Under the pieces are notes generated by a model, which ran no database searches, was not told where the DNA came from, and was given only the letters and a program-made list of their open reading frames with translations. The position numbers were made by a program, and so were the translations under genes. Positions 14,634 through 22,976 of a stretch of DNA of 64,000 nt are shown piece after piece (the stretch's first letter is position 1; the number at the start of each line of letters is the position of its first letter). The DNA is from Chitinispirillum alkaliphilum (lineage in GTDB: Bacteria > Fibrobacterota > Chitinivibrionia > Chitinivibrionales > Chitinispirillaceae), in the NCBI GenBank assembly GCA_001045525.1, contig LDWW01000012.1:1-64000 (forward strand). The letters are read 5' to 3'.

Positions 14634-16862
14634 ATGGATCTGTTTGACTCACACCGGGAACAACTCCTCAAAAACAACGCTCCGCTTGCTGACAGAATGC
14701 GCCCAAGAACTCTCGAAGAATATATTGGCCAGGAACATATCATCGGTCATGGCAGACTTCTAAGAAGAGCTATCCAGATCGACCAGCTCTCAAGCATCAT
14801 CTTCTACGGTCCCCCCGGAACCGGTAAAACAACCCTGGCCCGTATAATTGCCAATACAACCAAAGCAAAATTTATCCAGATAAATGCTGTCCTTGCCGGT
14901 ATAAAGGAGATAAGGGAGTCGATTGATGAAGCCAGAAAAACCCTTTCATTATTTGGGAAAAGAACTATCCTCTTTGTTGATGAGGTGCACCGTTTCAACA
15001 AATCACAGCAGGACGCTCTTCTTCCGCACGTAGAAAACGGCACACTGATTCTCATTGGAGCCACAACCGAAAACCCCTATTTCGAAGTGAACAAGGCTCT
15101 TGTCTCACGTTCCAGAATATTTCAACTCCAGGTACTCACTGAAAAAGATCTTAGGGCTATAGCATATCAGGCCCTTAATGATAAGCAAAGAGGATACGGA
15201 AAACGCAACATCTCCATCTCAGATGATGCCCTTGAACATCTTGTAAAAGTTGCCAACGGAGACGCAAGGGGGGTTCTCAATGCTTTGGAGCTGGCAGTGG
15301 AAACAACCGAGTCGTCTCCAAAAGGGGAAATACATATAAACCGTTCAATTGCAGAGGAATCGATACAAAAACGGGCTGTACTGTATGATAAGGATGGAGA
15401 CGCCCACTATGATACCATCTCTGCGTTTATCAAGTCCTTAAGGGGATCTGACCCGGATGCAGCCCTGTACTGGATGGCAAAGATGGTTTATGCCGGTGAG
15501 GATCCAAAATTCATATTCAGGCGAATGGTAATATTTGCCTCAGAAGACATCGGGTTGGCTGATCCCCAGGCTCTCGGTGTGGTGATGGACGCAGCAAAGG
15601 CATTTGATTATGTGGGATTGCCTGAAGGAAGGTATCATCTCTCGCATGCCTGCATATACTGCGCGACTGCCCCGAAAAGCAACTCCAATATGGCATTTTT
15701 CGACGCACTTCACTCCGTCTCACAGGAGGTTGCAGATGATGTTCCGGATCATCTCAAAGATGCCTCCAGGGATAAGGAGTCTCTGGGCCATGGTGAGGGG
15801 TATCTCTATCCCCATGCTTACAGAGATCACTGGGTCGCCCAGCAATACCTGCCAAATAATCTCCAAGGCAAAATCTTCTATCAACCCGGGGATCTGGGGT
15901 ATGAACACGAGGTGAAAATAAGAGTAGAACGCTACCGGGAAGCACAACTTGAGGCAATGGTCGACAACAGTGATAATGCCGGGCCGCTTCATAATACCGG
16001 GGCAAAAAGTCAAAAACAATCAGAACTCTGGATGGAGCGAACGGTTGGGGCAAGAGGTAATCTGCTTCAGAACATACGTGACAGAGCCATGGACATGGCA
16101 GCACCAAAAAGATCCACTCTGTTTCTCGACATTCACTGCCGAACCGGTTTGTTTACTTTTGAAGCATGCAGAAGAATCCGGGAGGGGGGTGTATGGGCCG
16201 TTGCCTATGATGACAGGGAGTATGAGACTGTAAGTAAAATGGCTTCCAGACTTCAAAGCCTTTCAAGACCACAGATAATCAAAAGCTGCGCAGAAAAAAT
16301 CGCACCGGATATTCGCAGAGAAGCAGGAGAGAAGATAAAGTTTGACCTGATCATGGGAAGAAATGTCATCGCTTCCTTCAAAAACAAGATCTCATACCTC
16401 CAGGGGCTTTCTGATCTTCTCGCAAAGGGAGGAAAAATCGTACTCGCCGAGACCGTTCACTCAATGGGTGGAAGGGTGTCAGATTTGTTTGAAGAGTTAG
16501 GTGAGAAACCTTTCACCGAAAGATTCTTACAGGCTGAAAATGATCTTTTCACAGATCCGGATGATCATCTGTTAAACTGGAACAACCAATCGCTTATCGA
16601 AAATCTCTCAGACCTGGATATCTTCAAAACTGTATCTGAAACCCTTTATGATAAATCAAAGAGAAAAATCAACGCTTCTGAAATCGATTTCTGGTTCAGA
16701 ACCACTACAGGCAAAGGGAGAAAATCTCTTGGGGACAGGCTCTCTGAATACTTCTCTCACGTTGAACTCAAGACATTGCGGGAAGAACTCTATACCCGCT
16801 TAGTTAACAGAACCGTTGAGTGGAAGAGTGTGGTTCTGTTTATTAGCTGTGAATTAAAGTGA
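14634..16862 (+). CDS. rarA: RarA/MgsA AAA+ ATPase fused to a methyltransferase-like domain
   Basis: Residues 1-440 are a complete RarA (MgsA) protein: Walker A GPPGTGKTT (59-67), Walker B ILFVDEVHRF, sensor GATTENPYFEVNKALVSRSRIF, and the oligomerisation region with IFASEDIGLADPQAL and LYPHAYRDHWVAQQYLP. RarA acts at stalled replication forks and gaps. About 300 extra residues follow, reading like a class I SAM-methyltransferase fold (LFLDIHCRTGLFTFEA, then KFDLIMGRNVIASF, LLAKGGKIVLAETV). RarA with an uncharacterised C-terminal domain is a known arrangement in some phyla, but the glycine-rich SAM loop here is imperfect, so activity is uncertain. Confidence 0.92.
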   Translation: MDLFDSHREQLLKNNAPLADRMRPRTLEEYIGQEHIIGHGRLLRRAIQIDQLSSIIFYGPPGTGKTTLARIIANTTKAKFIQINAVLAGIKEIRESIDEARKTLSLFGKRTILFVDEVHRFNKSQQDALLPHVENGTLILIGATTENPYFEVNKALVSRSRIFQLQVLTEKDLRAIAYQALNDKQRGYGKRNISISDDALEHLVKVANGDARGVLNALELAVETTESSPKGEIHINRSIAEESIQKRAVLYDKDGDAHYDTISAFIKSLRGSDPDAALYWMAKMVYAGEDPKFIFRRMVIFASEDIGLADPQALGVVMDAAKAFDYVGLPEGRYHLSHACIYCATAPKSNSNMAFFDALHSVSQEVADDVPDHLKDASRDKESLGHGEGYLYPHAYRDHWVAQQYLPNNLQGKIFYQPGDLGYEHEVKIRVERYREAQLEAMVDNSDNAGPLHNTGAKSQKQSELWMERTVGARGNLLQNIRDRAMDMAAPKRSTLFLDIHCRTGLFTFEACRRIREGGVWAVAYDDREYETVSKMASRLQSLSRPQIIKSCAEKIAPDIRREAGEKIKFDLIMGRNVIASFKNKISYLQGLSDLLAKGGKIVLAETVHSMGGRVSDLFEELGEKPFTERFLQAENDLFTDPDDHLLNWNNQSLIENLSDLDIFKTVSETLYDKSKRKINASEIDFWFRTTTGKGRKSLGDRLSEYFSHVELKTLREELYTRLVNRTVEWKSVVLFISCELK

Positions 16863-16868
16863 CCCGCC

Positions 16869-18902
16869 TCATGCTAAATCAGAAACATTACTCCCAAATT
16901 TTTGATCCATCTCTTTAAAGAAATCATCAAGAAAATCCAGTTTTTCCTGATCCTGTTTCTCACCAATAACACCCTCAAGGTACTCCTGTGGAATCTCTCT
17001 CATGAAGGGAGATGGTGTTACGGTTTTTTGTTTACCTCTGAACATTTTTGTGCCCGGATATGTCAGAAACAGTTTCTTTTGTGCCCTGGTCATCCCCACA
17101 TAAAACAACCTGCGCTCTTCATCAATTTTACCCTCTTCCACAGCTCTGGGCGAGGGCATAACTTCGCGGTCCAGGCCGGAGAGGAATACCACCGGAAACT
17201 CCAGACCTTTTGATTTATGCAGGGTCATAAGAACCACACCCCGTTTAGGCCCGTCCTGATCGTCCTGATTGGAGGTTACAAGTGCAATTTCCTGAAGATA
17301 GCCACTCAGAGTCGGTATTTTTTTTCTATACTTTGATTCATAGATTTCAAGTCCATGGAAGAGCTCTTTTATATTTTCAAGCCTTTGTTCATGCTGCTCC
17401 TGCTCCTTGTAGGCTCTTTTGAGAAGGTCGAAATAATTGCACTCTTCGAGCAGGCTTTTTAAAGTTGAGGATAGGTGGCCTGATTTGAACTTCTCATCAT
17501 ATTTATGGAATAACTCCAGAAAAGCCTCTATTTTCCCGTGCTGCTCCTGGGAGACATCCAGGCTCTCACCGCTGCGCAGCAGTGCGTCCCATAGACTCAT
17601 CTTTCTCAGTGCTGCAAGATCATCCAGTTTTTCCATGGTTGTGGAAGTCAGGCCCTTGTTGGGAACTTTAAGTACTCTGATTAAACTGAGTTCGTCGTGT
17701 GGGTTGGAAAAGAAGCGAAGATAGGCAATCATATCCTTAACCTCTTTTCGCTCATAAAAACTCATAGCTCCGGAAACTGTGTAAGGGACCCGCCTTCGTC
17801 TAAGCTCCTCCTCATAACGTCGCATCATGGAGTTGGTGCGTAAGAGGATTGCGTGATCTTTGTAGGAAAATGAGGTGTGTTCATTATGCTCATCAATTTT
17901 CTGAGCTACCCACTCTGCTTCATCAATTTCATCATCACCCTTGTAGTGAAAAATCGGATCCCCATCACCATTCACCGCAGTGATATTTTTATTTTTTCTT
18001 ACCCTGTTGTTCTTTACCACTGCATGTGCCGCTTCCATAATCTGGTTTGTAGAGCGGTAGTTTTTATCGAGAATAACAGTTTGTGCCCCCTTGAAACTAG
18101 AGGAAAAGGAGAGGATGTTTTCAATCTCAGCTCCTCGCCAGGAATAGATCCCCTGGTCATCATCTCCAACCACCATAATATTTTTCCGGGGGGTTGAAAG
18201 CAGGGCTGCAAGTTTCATCTGAACAGCATTGGTGTCCTGAAACTCATCAACTGAGATATACACATACTGTTTTTGGTATTTTTTAAGAATCTCAGGCTTT
18301 GACATAAAAAGCTTCAGTGGAAGCAGCAGCAGGTCGTCAAAATCCAGCGTCTGGCGTTTGAGCAGAATCTGGTTATAGGAGTTATAAACCCGGAAAATTT
18401 TTCTCTGTTCAGGGTTAAGCTTCTTGTAATCTTTTGGATCGAGTGAAGCATTTTTAGCCAAACTTATTTTGGTGCCAAACTCCACCGGGTCCTCTTTTTT
18501 CAGCCCGCGCACGCCGGCAGCTCTCATGATGCTCTTGAGGGTAGCCTTGCGTTCATGGTCATCTATAATGGTGAAATTTTTGCTTATTCCGATCGCTTCA
18601 CCATCTGTGCGAAGAATCTTTGCACCCAAACTGTGAAAGGTACACAGTGTCATCCGGGATGCCGCATCTTTTGAGGTTAGTTTTGCCACACGCTCCTTCA
18701 TCTCTTTGGCCGCCTTATTGGTGAAAGTTACGGCTAAGACCTCCTCAGGTTTGCATTTTCCCTGACCCACAAGCCGTGCTATGCGCATGGTTAAAACTCG
18801 TGTCTTGCCGCTTCCGGCGCCCGCCAGTACCAGCAGTGGACCATCGTTATGTAAAACCGCCTTTTTCTGGCTTGAATTTAATCCTCTTGTATAATCAGAC
18901 AT
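16869..18902 (-). CDS. UvrD/Rep/PcrA-type SF1A DNA helicase
   Basis: The 677-residue protein carries the SF1A motifs in order: Walker A GAGSGKT (28-34), motif Ia TFTNKAAKEM, motif II DEFQDTN, motif III GDDDQGIYSWRGA, motif IV NYRS, motif V LMTLHKSKGLEFPVVFL, motif VI RLFYVGMTRAQ. It is a 3'-5' helicase for repair or replication restart. Length fits Rep or a short UvrD better than full PcrA/UvrD. It is convergent with rarA, 6 bases between the stops, which suits a shared replication-repair theme. Confidence 0.93.
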   Translation of the reverse strand: MSDYTRGLNSSQKKAVLHNDGPLLVLAGAGSGKTRVLTMRIARLVGQGKCKPEEVLAVTFTNKAAKEMKERVAKLTSKDAASRMTLCTFHSLGAKILRTDGEAIGISKNFTIIDDHERKATLKSIMRAAGVRGLKKEDPVEFGTKISLAKNASLDPKDYKKLNPEQRKIFRVYNSYNQILLKRQTLDFDDLLLLPLKLFMSKPEILKKYQKQYVYISVDEFQDTNAVQMKLAALLSTPRKNIMVVGDDDQGIYSWRGAEIENILSFSSSFKGAQTVILDKNYRSTNQIMEAAHAVVKNNRVRKNKNITAVNGDGDPIFHYKGDDEIDEAEWVAQKIDEHNEHTSFSYKDHAILLRTNSMMRRYEEELRRRRVPYTVSGAMSFYERKEVKDMIAYLRFFSNPHDELSLIRVLKVPNKGLTSTTMEKLDDLAALRKMSLWDALLRSGESLDVSQEQHGKIEAFLELFHKYDEKFKSGHLSSTLKSLLEECNYFDLLKRAYKEQEQHEQRLENIKELFHGLEIYESKYRKKIPTLSGYLQEIALVTSNQDDQDGPKRGVVLMTLHKSKGLEFPVVFLSGLDREVMPSPRAVEEGKIDEERRLFYVGMTRAQKKLFLTYPGTKMFRGKQKTVTPSPFMREIPQEYLEGVIGEKQDQEKLDFLDDFFKEMDQKFGSNVSDLA

Positions 18903-19017
18903 CCCGTTTTGCCCTTAGATCTTCTGGTTAAAAAAGTCTTAAAATACTAATTTATTTCTCTGAAAAACACCCTGAACAGAAGGTTTTTTAACGCTGTTGT
19001 AACTGATTGATATAGTG

Positions 19018-19098
19018 CAGGATAAGAAGCCTCACCTGTCGCGGGTCAAGAGCACCTGCCAAAAACAGATCCAGTTTTTGACAGCCATTCTTATCCTG
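19018..19098. repeat. Nested inverted repeats, candidate structured RNA
   Basis: Outer arms CAGGATAAGAA (19018-19028) and 19088-19098 are perfectly complementary. CTGTC/GACAG may pair inside them. The innermost CAAAAAC (19060-19066) pairs with GTTTTTG (19074-19080). It lies 65 bases upstream of the small membrane-protein gene at 19163 and could be its leader, or an independent element. No T-run follows the outer stem. The rest of the 18903-19162 gap shows nothing further. Confidence 0.45.
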
Positions 19099-19162
19099 AG
19101 ATTAGCTATATTCTAACCACCGATTCTTTACTGTTTTTTTGTGATCAAAGTTAGGAGTAATC

Positions 19163-19495
19163 ATGAAAGATTTTCTTTACCGCGCTCTTATAACCGCTTT
19201 TGGAATGGGTATAGCCGCCTATCTTGTACCCGGAATAATTATAAACAGTTTAGGAGCCCTGTTTTTCTCCGCTGTTTTGCTGGGAGTGGTTAATGCCGTG
19301 GTGCGTCCCATACTGATTATTCTCACCCTCCCCGCAACAATACTTACTCTGGGACTTTTTATACTTTTCATCAATGCTTTAATGTTTCTTCTGGTTGCCC
19401 GACTGATACCCGGTTTTTACATACAAACCTTTGGGGCTGCTTTTTTGGGGTATATTATAGTCACCGTTATCTCCTGGGTTATTTCGAGCAAATGA
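19163..19495 (+). CDS. Phage-holin-family (YvlD-like) small membrane protein
   Basis: A 110-residue protein with three or four hydrophobic segments. It carries the conserved string AVLLGVVNAVVRPILIILTLPATILTLGLF that marks the family annotated as 'phage holin family 4 superfamily IV' (YvlD-like), common in non-phage bacterial chromosomes. An AGGAG ribosome site precedes the ATG. Role unknown; despite the name it is usually a chromosomal envelope protein, and no phage genes surround it. Confidence 0.88.
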   Translation: MKDFLYRALITAFGMGIAAYLVPGIIINSLGALFFSAVLLGVVNAVVRPILIILTLPATILTLGLFILFINALMFLLVARLIPGFYIQTFGAAFLGYIIVTVISWVISSK

Positions 19496-19669
19496 TCATC
19501 TTTAGCCTTCATCCCGGCAAAAATCTCCCTTCAGATAGGCAACAATTGCCCGGGTTATATTCTGGTCAGGAAGCGCAGTGGCAAGGATTCGGGGTTGTGG
19601 GTAGTGTAGTGAACCTTAATTCAATCGTTTAGGCATATCTGACCGTCTGTTTTCAGTGCATAGGATAAA

Positions 19670-19685
19670 TGGCACGGCTGTTGCA
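19670..19685 (+). promoter_or_regulatory. Sigma-54 (-24/-12) promoter of the flagellar operon
   Basis: TGGCACG, four bases, TTGCA: a complete match to the sigma-54 consensus, with GG and GC separated by ten bases. It lies 42 bases upstream of flgB. Sigma-54 control implies an enhancer-binding activator of the FlrC/FleQ type elsewhere in the genome. Confidence 0.9.
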
Positions 19686-19726
19686 TATAACAGGGTGGAG
19701 TCAAACGATAGAGAAAGGGTAAAATC

Positions 19727-20155
19727 ATGTTTGGTGGTTCAATTTTCAATAAAACATCCCTGCCTGTAATCAAAAAAACTATGGATGCAGCCATGTTAAG
19801 AAACAGGGCGATTTCCAACAATATTGCAAATGTAACCACACCAGGATACCGCAGAGTTGAGGTAAGTTTTGAAGACCAGCTCCGAAAAGCAATGGATGGA
19901 GCAAGTCTAAGGGGTGCAAGCACAAGAGAAAACCATCTCCGTCTTGGAGGAGAAAATCTCAGCAATGTCAGCGCAAGGGGATATCGTCCCAATGACCCTA
20001 CATTGCCAAGTGGTGTAAACAATGTAGATATCGATATGGAAATGGCTAAACTTGCAGAAACACAGATTCAGTTTAACTTTGCGGTAAAGAGAACTCAGGG
20101 AATATACAGGAAACTAAACGCAGCAATTCAGGGTCGTTCAATTCCGCTCCAATAA
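19727..20155 (+). CDS. flgB: Flagellar basal-body rod protein FlgB
   Basis: This 142-residue proximal rod subunit shows the family N-terminal pattern (MDAAMLRNRAISNNIANVTTPGYRR) and the C-terminal helix TQIQFNFAVKRTQGIYRKLNAAI. It is exported by the flagellar type III apparatus and sits next to FliE and FlgC in the rod. First gene of the operon behind the sigma-54 promoter; length is normal. flgC follows 16 bases later. Confidence 0.97.
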   Translation: MFGGSIFNKTSLPVIKKTMDAAMLRNRAISNNIANVTTPGYRRVEVSFEDQLRKAMDGASLRGASTRENHLRLGGENLSNVSARGYRPNDPTLPSGVNNVDIDMEMAKLAETQIQFNFAVKRTQGIYRKLNAAIQGRSIPLQ

Positions 20156-20171
20156 CAGATGAGGTTAGCAT

Positions 20172-20678
20172 ATGTCAGTAGGTGGCATCTTTTCAGGTCT
20201 TAAAATCAGCGCTTCCGGTATGAGAGCTCAGAGAATTCGCCAAAACACCATTTCATCAAATTTGGCCAATGCTGAAACAACCCGTACTGCTGAGGGAGGC
20301 CCGTACAGAAGACAGTTTGTCTCTTTTCTGGCTCCAAGCAACAGAAGGGACACAAAAATCTTGAACAGTGAAGTTACCTTGCATGGTACATCCTCTTCCC
20401 AGGGGCATATCCCTATCCCTGCTTCAAACTTCCCCCGTGATGAGCGGTTTTTTGGAAGGGGAGTGGAGGTTTCAGAGATAAGGGAGGATTCACGTCCACC
20501 AAGACTGGTACACGATCCCGCTCATCCCGATGCCGATGAGAATGGATATGTTGCAATGCCAAATGTTAACATTATTCAGGAAATGACAGATATGATCTCT
20601 GCCACAAGAGCATACGAAGCGAATGTGACAGCATTCAATGCCACAAAAAACATGCTCATGCAGGCTCTGCAGATTTAA
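20172..20678 (+). CDS. flgC: Flagellar basal-body rod protein FlgC
   Basis: The 168-residue proximal rod protein has the canonical N-terminus (LKISASGMRAQRIRQNTISSNLANAETTRT) and C-terminus (NVNIIQEMTDMISATRAYEANVTAFNATKNMLMQALQ). It is slightly longer than the usual 135-150 residues owing to an insertion in the middle (residues 45-100). GAGG precedes the ATG. Part of the flgB-fliJ operon. Confidence 0.97.
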   Translation: MSVGGIFSGLKISASGMRAQRIRQNTISSNLANAETTRTAEGGPYRRQFVSFLAPSNRRDTKILNSEVTLHGTSSSQGHIPIPASNFPRDERFFGRGVEVSEIREDSRPPRLVHDPAHPDADENGYVAMPNVNIIQEMTDMISATRAYEANVTAFNATKNMLMQALQI

Positions 20679-20692
20679 AGGACTGAATATCT

Positions 20693-20935
20693 ATGAACAC
20701 CCAATCTATACAGTCACAGAATTCATGGGAACAGTTTATGAAACTATCCCAGCAGGCCAGATCACGTAACAGTGGTTTTTCTGTTAATGGGGTGCAGAGC
20801 CGGAATAAAACAGAAAATCCCGAATCCGTATATAAGAAAGCAACACCAGCAGTACCAAGAAATGCAAACTTTCAGCCATCTGTTTCAAATCATAAGGGAA
20901 AAACTGTAGGCTGTAATTTTGATGCATACGCGTAA
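20693..20935 (+). CDS. Small uncharacterised protein between flgC and fliE
   Basis: An 80-residue polar protein, Ser/Asn/Gln-rich and probably unstructured, without signal or membrane segment, ending in GKTVGCNFDAYA. An AAAGGA site precedes its ATG and it lies 14 bases after flgC, so it is an operon member. flgB-flgC-fliE are normally contiguous, and an intervening gene suggests a lineage-specific rod/export accessory or chaperone. I recognise no family; the C-terminal 'FDAYA' end could be a binding tail. Confidence 0.7.
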   Translation: MNTQSIQSQNSWEQFMKLSQQARSRNSGFSVNGVQSRNKTENPESVYKKATPAVPRNANFQPSVSNHKGKTVGCNFDAYA

Positions 20936-20966
20936 AGATGTAATTTAAATAAACCGGAGAAATGTC

Positions 20967-21266
20967 ATGAACATCAATAACATAGGGCCGATCGGGAACA
21001 GTAACCCTGCAGAAAGAAAACCAGCTGCAAACAATCCGCTGCAAGGTCCCTCCTTTAAGGACACCTTGAATGGCTTCCTCAAAGATGTAAATGAATTGCA
21101 GCAAAAAGCGGATGTTTCAATTAAAAAAATGTCTGCAGGTGAAATCACCGATGTGCATCAGGTGATGTCCACCGTTGAAGAAGCCAATGTTGCATTCAAC
21201 ATGATGATGGAGATCAGGAATAAGGTGATGGATGCGTATCAGGAGATAATGAGAATACGTCTCTAA
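20967..21266 (+). CDS. fliE: Flagellar hook-basal body protein FliE
   Basis: 99 residues with the FliE pattern: FKDTLNGFLKDVNELQQKADVSIKKM, then DVHQVMSTVEEANVAFNMMMEIRNKVMDAYQEIMRIRL at the C-terminus. FliE links the MS ring to the rod and is the first rod substrate exported. CGGAGA lies upstream of the ATG. Normal length. Confidence 0.96.
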   Translation: MNINNIGPIGNSNPAERKPAANNPLQGPSFKDTLNGFLKDVNELQQKADVSIKKMSAGEITDVHQVMSTVEEANVAFNMMMEIRNKVMDAYQEIMRIRL

Positions 21267-21342
21267 TGATTTTTTTCTGCTGAAAACTATCAGCCGCCAA
21301 CAGGGAAAAGCACTCAGGGAATAAGAGATAAAGGAGAAGAGG

Positions 21343-22887
21343 ATGTCTGATTTTTTCAAACAGTTGATAGCCCAGCTTTCTGCCGTATGGCAGAAACTCT
21401 CACTTCAGCAGAAAGTTATAACCTCCGCACTGGTTGGGTTTACTCTTTTTGGGCTTATCGGTCTGCTTGTCTGGTCACACGGGACAGGAACTGCTGCTGA
21501 GGGCGGCTACAGAGTGCTCTATTCAAACCTTGACATAGAAGATGCATCCTCTGTCGTGACAATCCTCGATCAAAACAATTACCGCTACAGAATCGAATCC
21601 GACGGACGCACCATTATGGTTCCCGCCAGGCAGCTCTACCAGGCCCGCATGGCTTTGGCCGGGGAAGGACTTCCAGCGGGAAGGAGTATCGGGTATGAGA
21701 TTTTCGACCAGAATAATTTTGGAATGACCGATTTCGTTCAGAAAATAAATTCAAGGCGGGCACTTGAAGGTGAGATACAAAGAACTATAGAAGGGCTCTC
21801 TGAAGTACAGGAAGCCAGGGTTCACATAGTTATCCCTGAAAACACTATCTTTTTGGATGTCAAAAATGATGCAAAGGCTTCGGTTGTTATACGCTGTGTT
21901 CATGGACGTCAGCTCTCTGCCGATCAGATCCGCGGAATAACCCACCTTGTTTCATCAAGTGTTGATGGGCTCAAACCTCAGAATATCTCAATTGTTGATT
22001 TCAACGGAAAACTTCTCTCAAATCCTTTTGCTCATGATGAAATTGCCCTGGCAACTTCAAGCAACATGGAGTTAAAGCAAACTGTTGAAAGATACCTTGA
22101 ATCTAAATCAAACCAAATGCTTACAGCTATTCTCGGCCCATCCAAGGCCTATGTGAAAGTTTCTGCAGAGCTTGATTTCGACAGGGTGGAGAAAACTATA
22201 GAACGCTTTGACCCTGAAAGCAGAGTTATCCGCTCTGAAGAAAGGGTTGAAGAGAGTACAAGAAATGCACCCGATGGTGATCACCTAAGGGAGCGTTCCC
22301 TGACAAATTATGAAATAGACAGAACACTGCAGAGTGTTGTTCAGGAAGTTGGAAATGTAAGAAGGTTAAGTGTTTCGGTTGCTGTTGATGGAAGATATGA
22401 AGAGGGTGAAGAGGGGGAGATGGTTTTCACCCAGCGCAGCATAGAAGAGCTTCAGAATATCGAGGATATTGTTAAAAATGCAGTGGGGTATGATCTTGCC
22501 CGTGGTGATCAGATTACCGTTTCCGGAATGCAGTTTGACAATGAAATGCTTCGAAGGCAACGTGACGATATGCGCTCAAGAGAGGAATGGGAATTTAGAG
22601 TAAATATTGCCAAATATGTTGTGGGATTCTTCATTGCACTGCTGCTGATTTTCTTTCTGCGCTACCTTGCAAAAACCCTTGCCGATGCGATGAATCCCCC
22701 GGTGCCGGCACTGGAGCAGTTCGGTTTGCAGGAAGAGGTTATACCGGAAGTGGATGAAACTGTAAGAAGCAGATCTGAAATTCTTGAGCGGGTTGAAATA
22801 ATGACAAGAGAGGAACCGGTCAATATATCTTCCATAATAAAAGAGTGGCTTTCTGAACCTGCACCGTCAAATAAAAGAAAAAAATAA
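21343..22887 (+). CDS. fliF: Flagellar MS-ring protein FliF
   Basis: 514 residues with both membrane anchors (about 27-47 and 425-445). The N-terminal ring-building domains contain YRVLYSNLDIEDASSVVTILDQ, ALEGEIQRTIEGLSEVQEARVHIVIPE and the periplasmic domain GPSKAYVKVSAELDFDRVEKT. The C-terminal cytoplasmic tail (RSEILERVEIMTREEPVNISSIIKEWL) binds FliG. It forms the inner-membrane MS ring housing the export gate. GGAGAAGAGG precedes the ATG. Confidence 0.97.
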   Translation: MSDFFKQLIAQLSAVWQKLSLQQKVITSALVGFTLFGLIGLLVWSHGTGTAAEGGYRVLYSNLDIEDASSVVTILDQNNYRYRIESDGRTIMVPARQLYQARMALAGEGLPAGRSIGYEIFDQNNFGMTDFVQKINSRRALEGEIQRTIEGLSEVQEARVHIVIPENTIFLDVKNDAKASVVIRCVHGRQLSADQIRGITHLVSSSVDGLKPQNISIVDFNGKLLSNPFAHDEIALATSSNMELKQTVERYLESKSNQMLTAILGPSKAYVKVSAELDFDRVEKTIERFDPESRVIRSEERVEESTRNAPDGDHLRERSLTNYEIDRTLQSVVQEVGNVRRLSVSVAVDGRYEEGEEGEMVFTQRSIEELQNIEDIVKNAVGYDLARGDQITVSGMQFDNEMLRRQRDDMRSREEWEFRVNIAKYVVGFFIALLLIFFLRYLAKTLADAMNPPVPALEQFGLQEEVIPEVDETVRSRSEILERVEIMTREEPVNISSIIKEWLSEPAPSNKRKK

Positions 22888-22976
22888 CCAGACATCTTGA
22901 AATGTACGGTAGGGATGGTATAATTTTGCTTAGGTATACTGTCCCTGTCACATGAACATAGCGAGGCCCTGAGGTA

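Noticed and set aside
19163-19495. Prophage holin
   Set aside because: The family name suggests a phage, but there are no lysis, capsid or integrase genes nearby and the family is common in ordinary chromosomes.
22930-22960. Sigma-54 promoter before fliG
   Set aside because: A TGG...TTGC-like string is present but the GG-GC spacing is nine, not ten, and fliG lies inside the operon.
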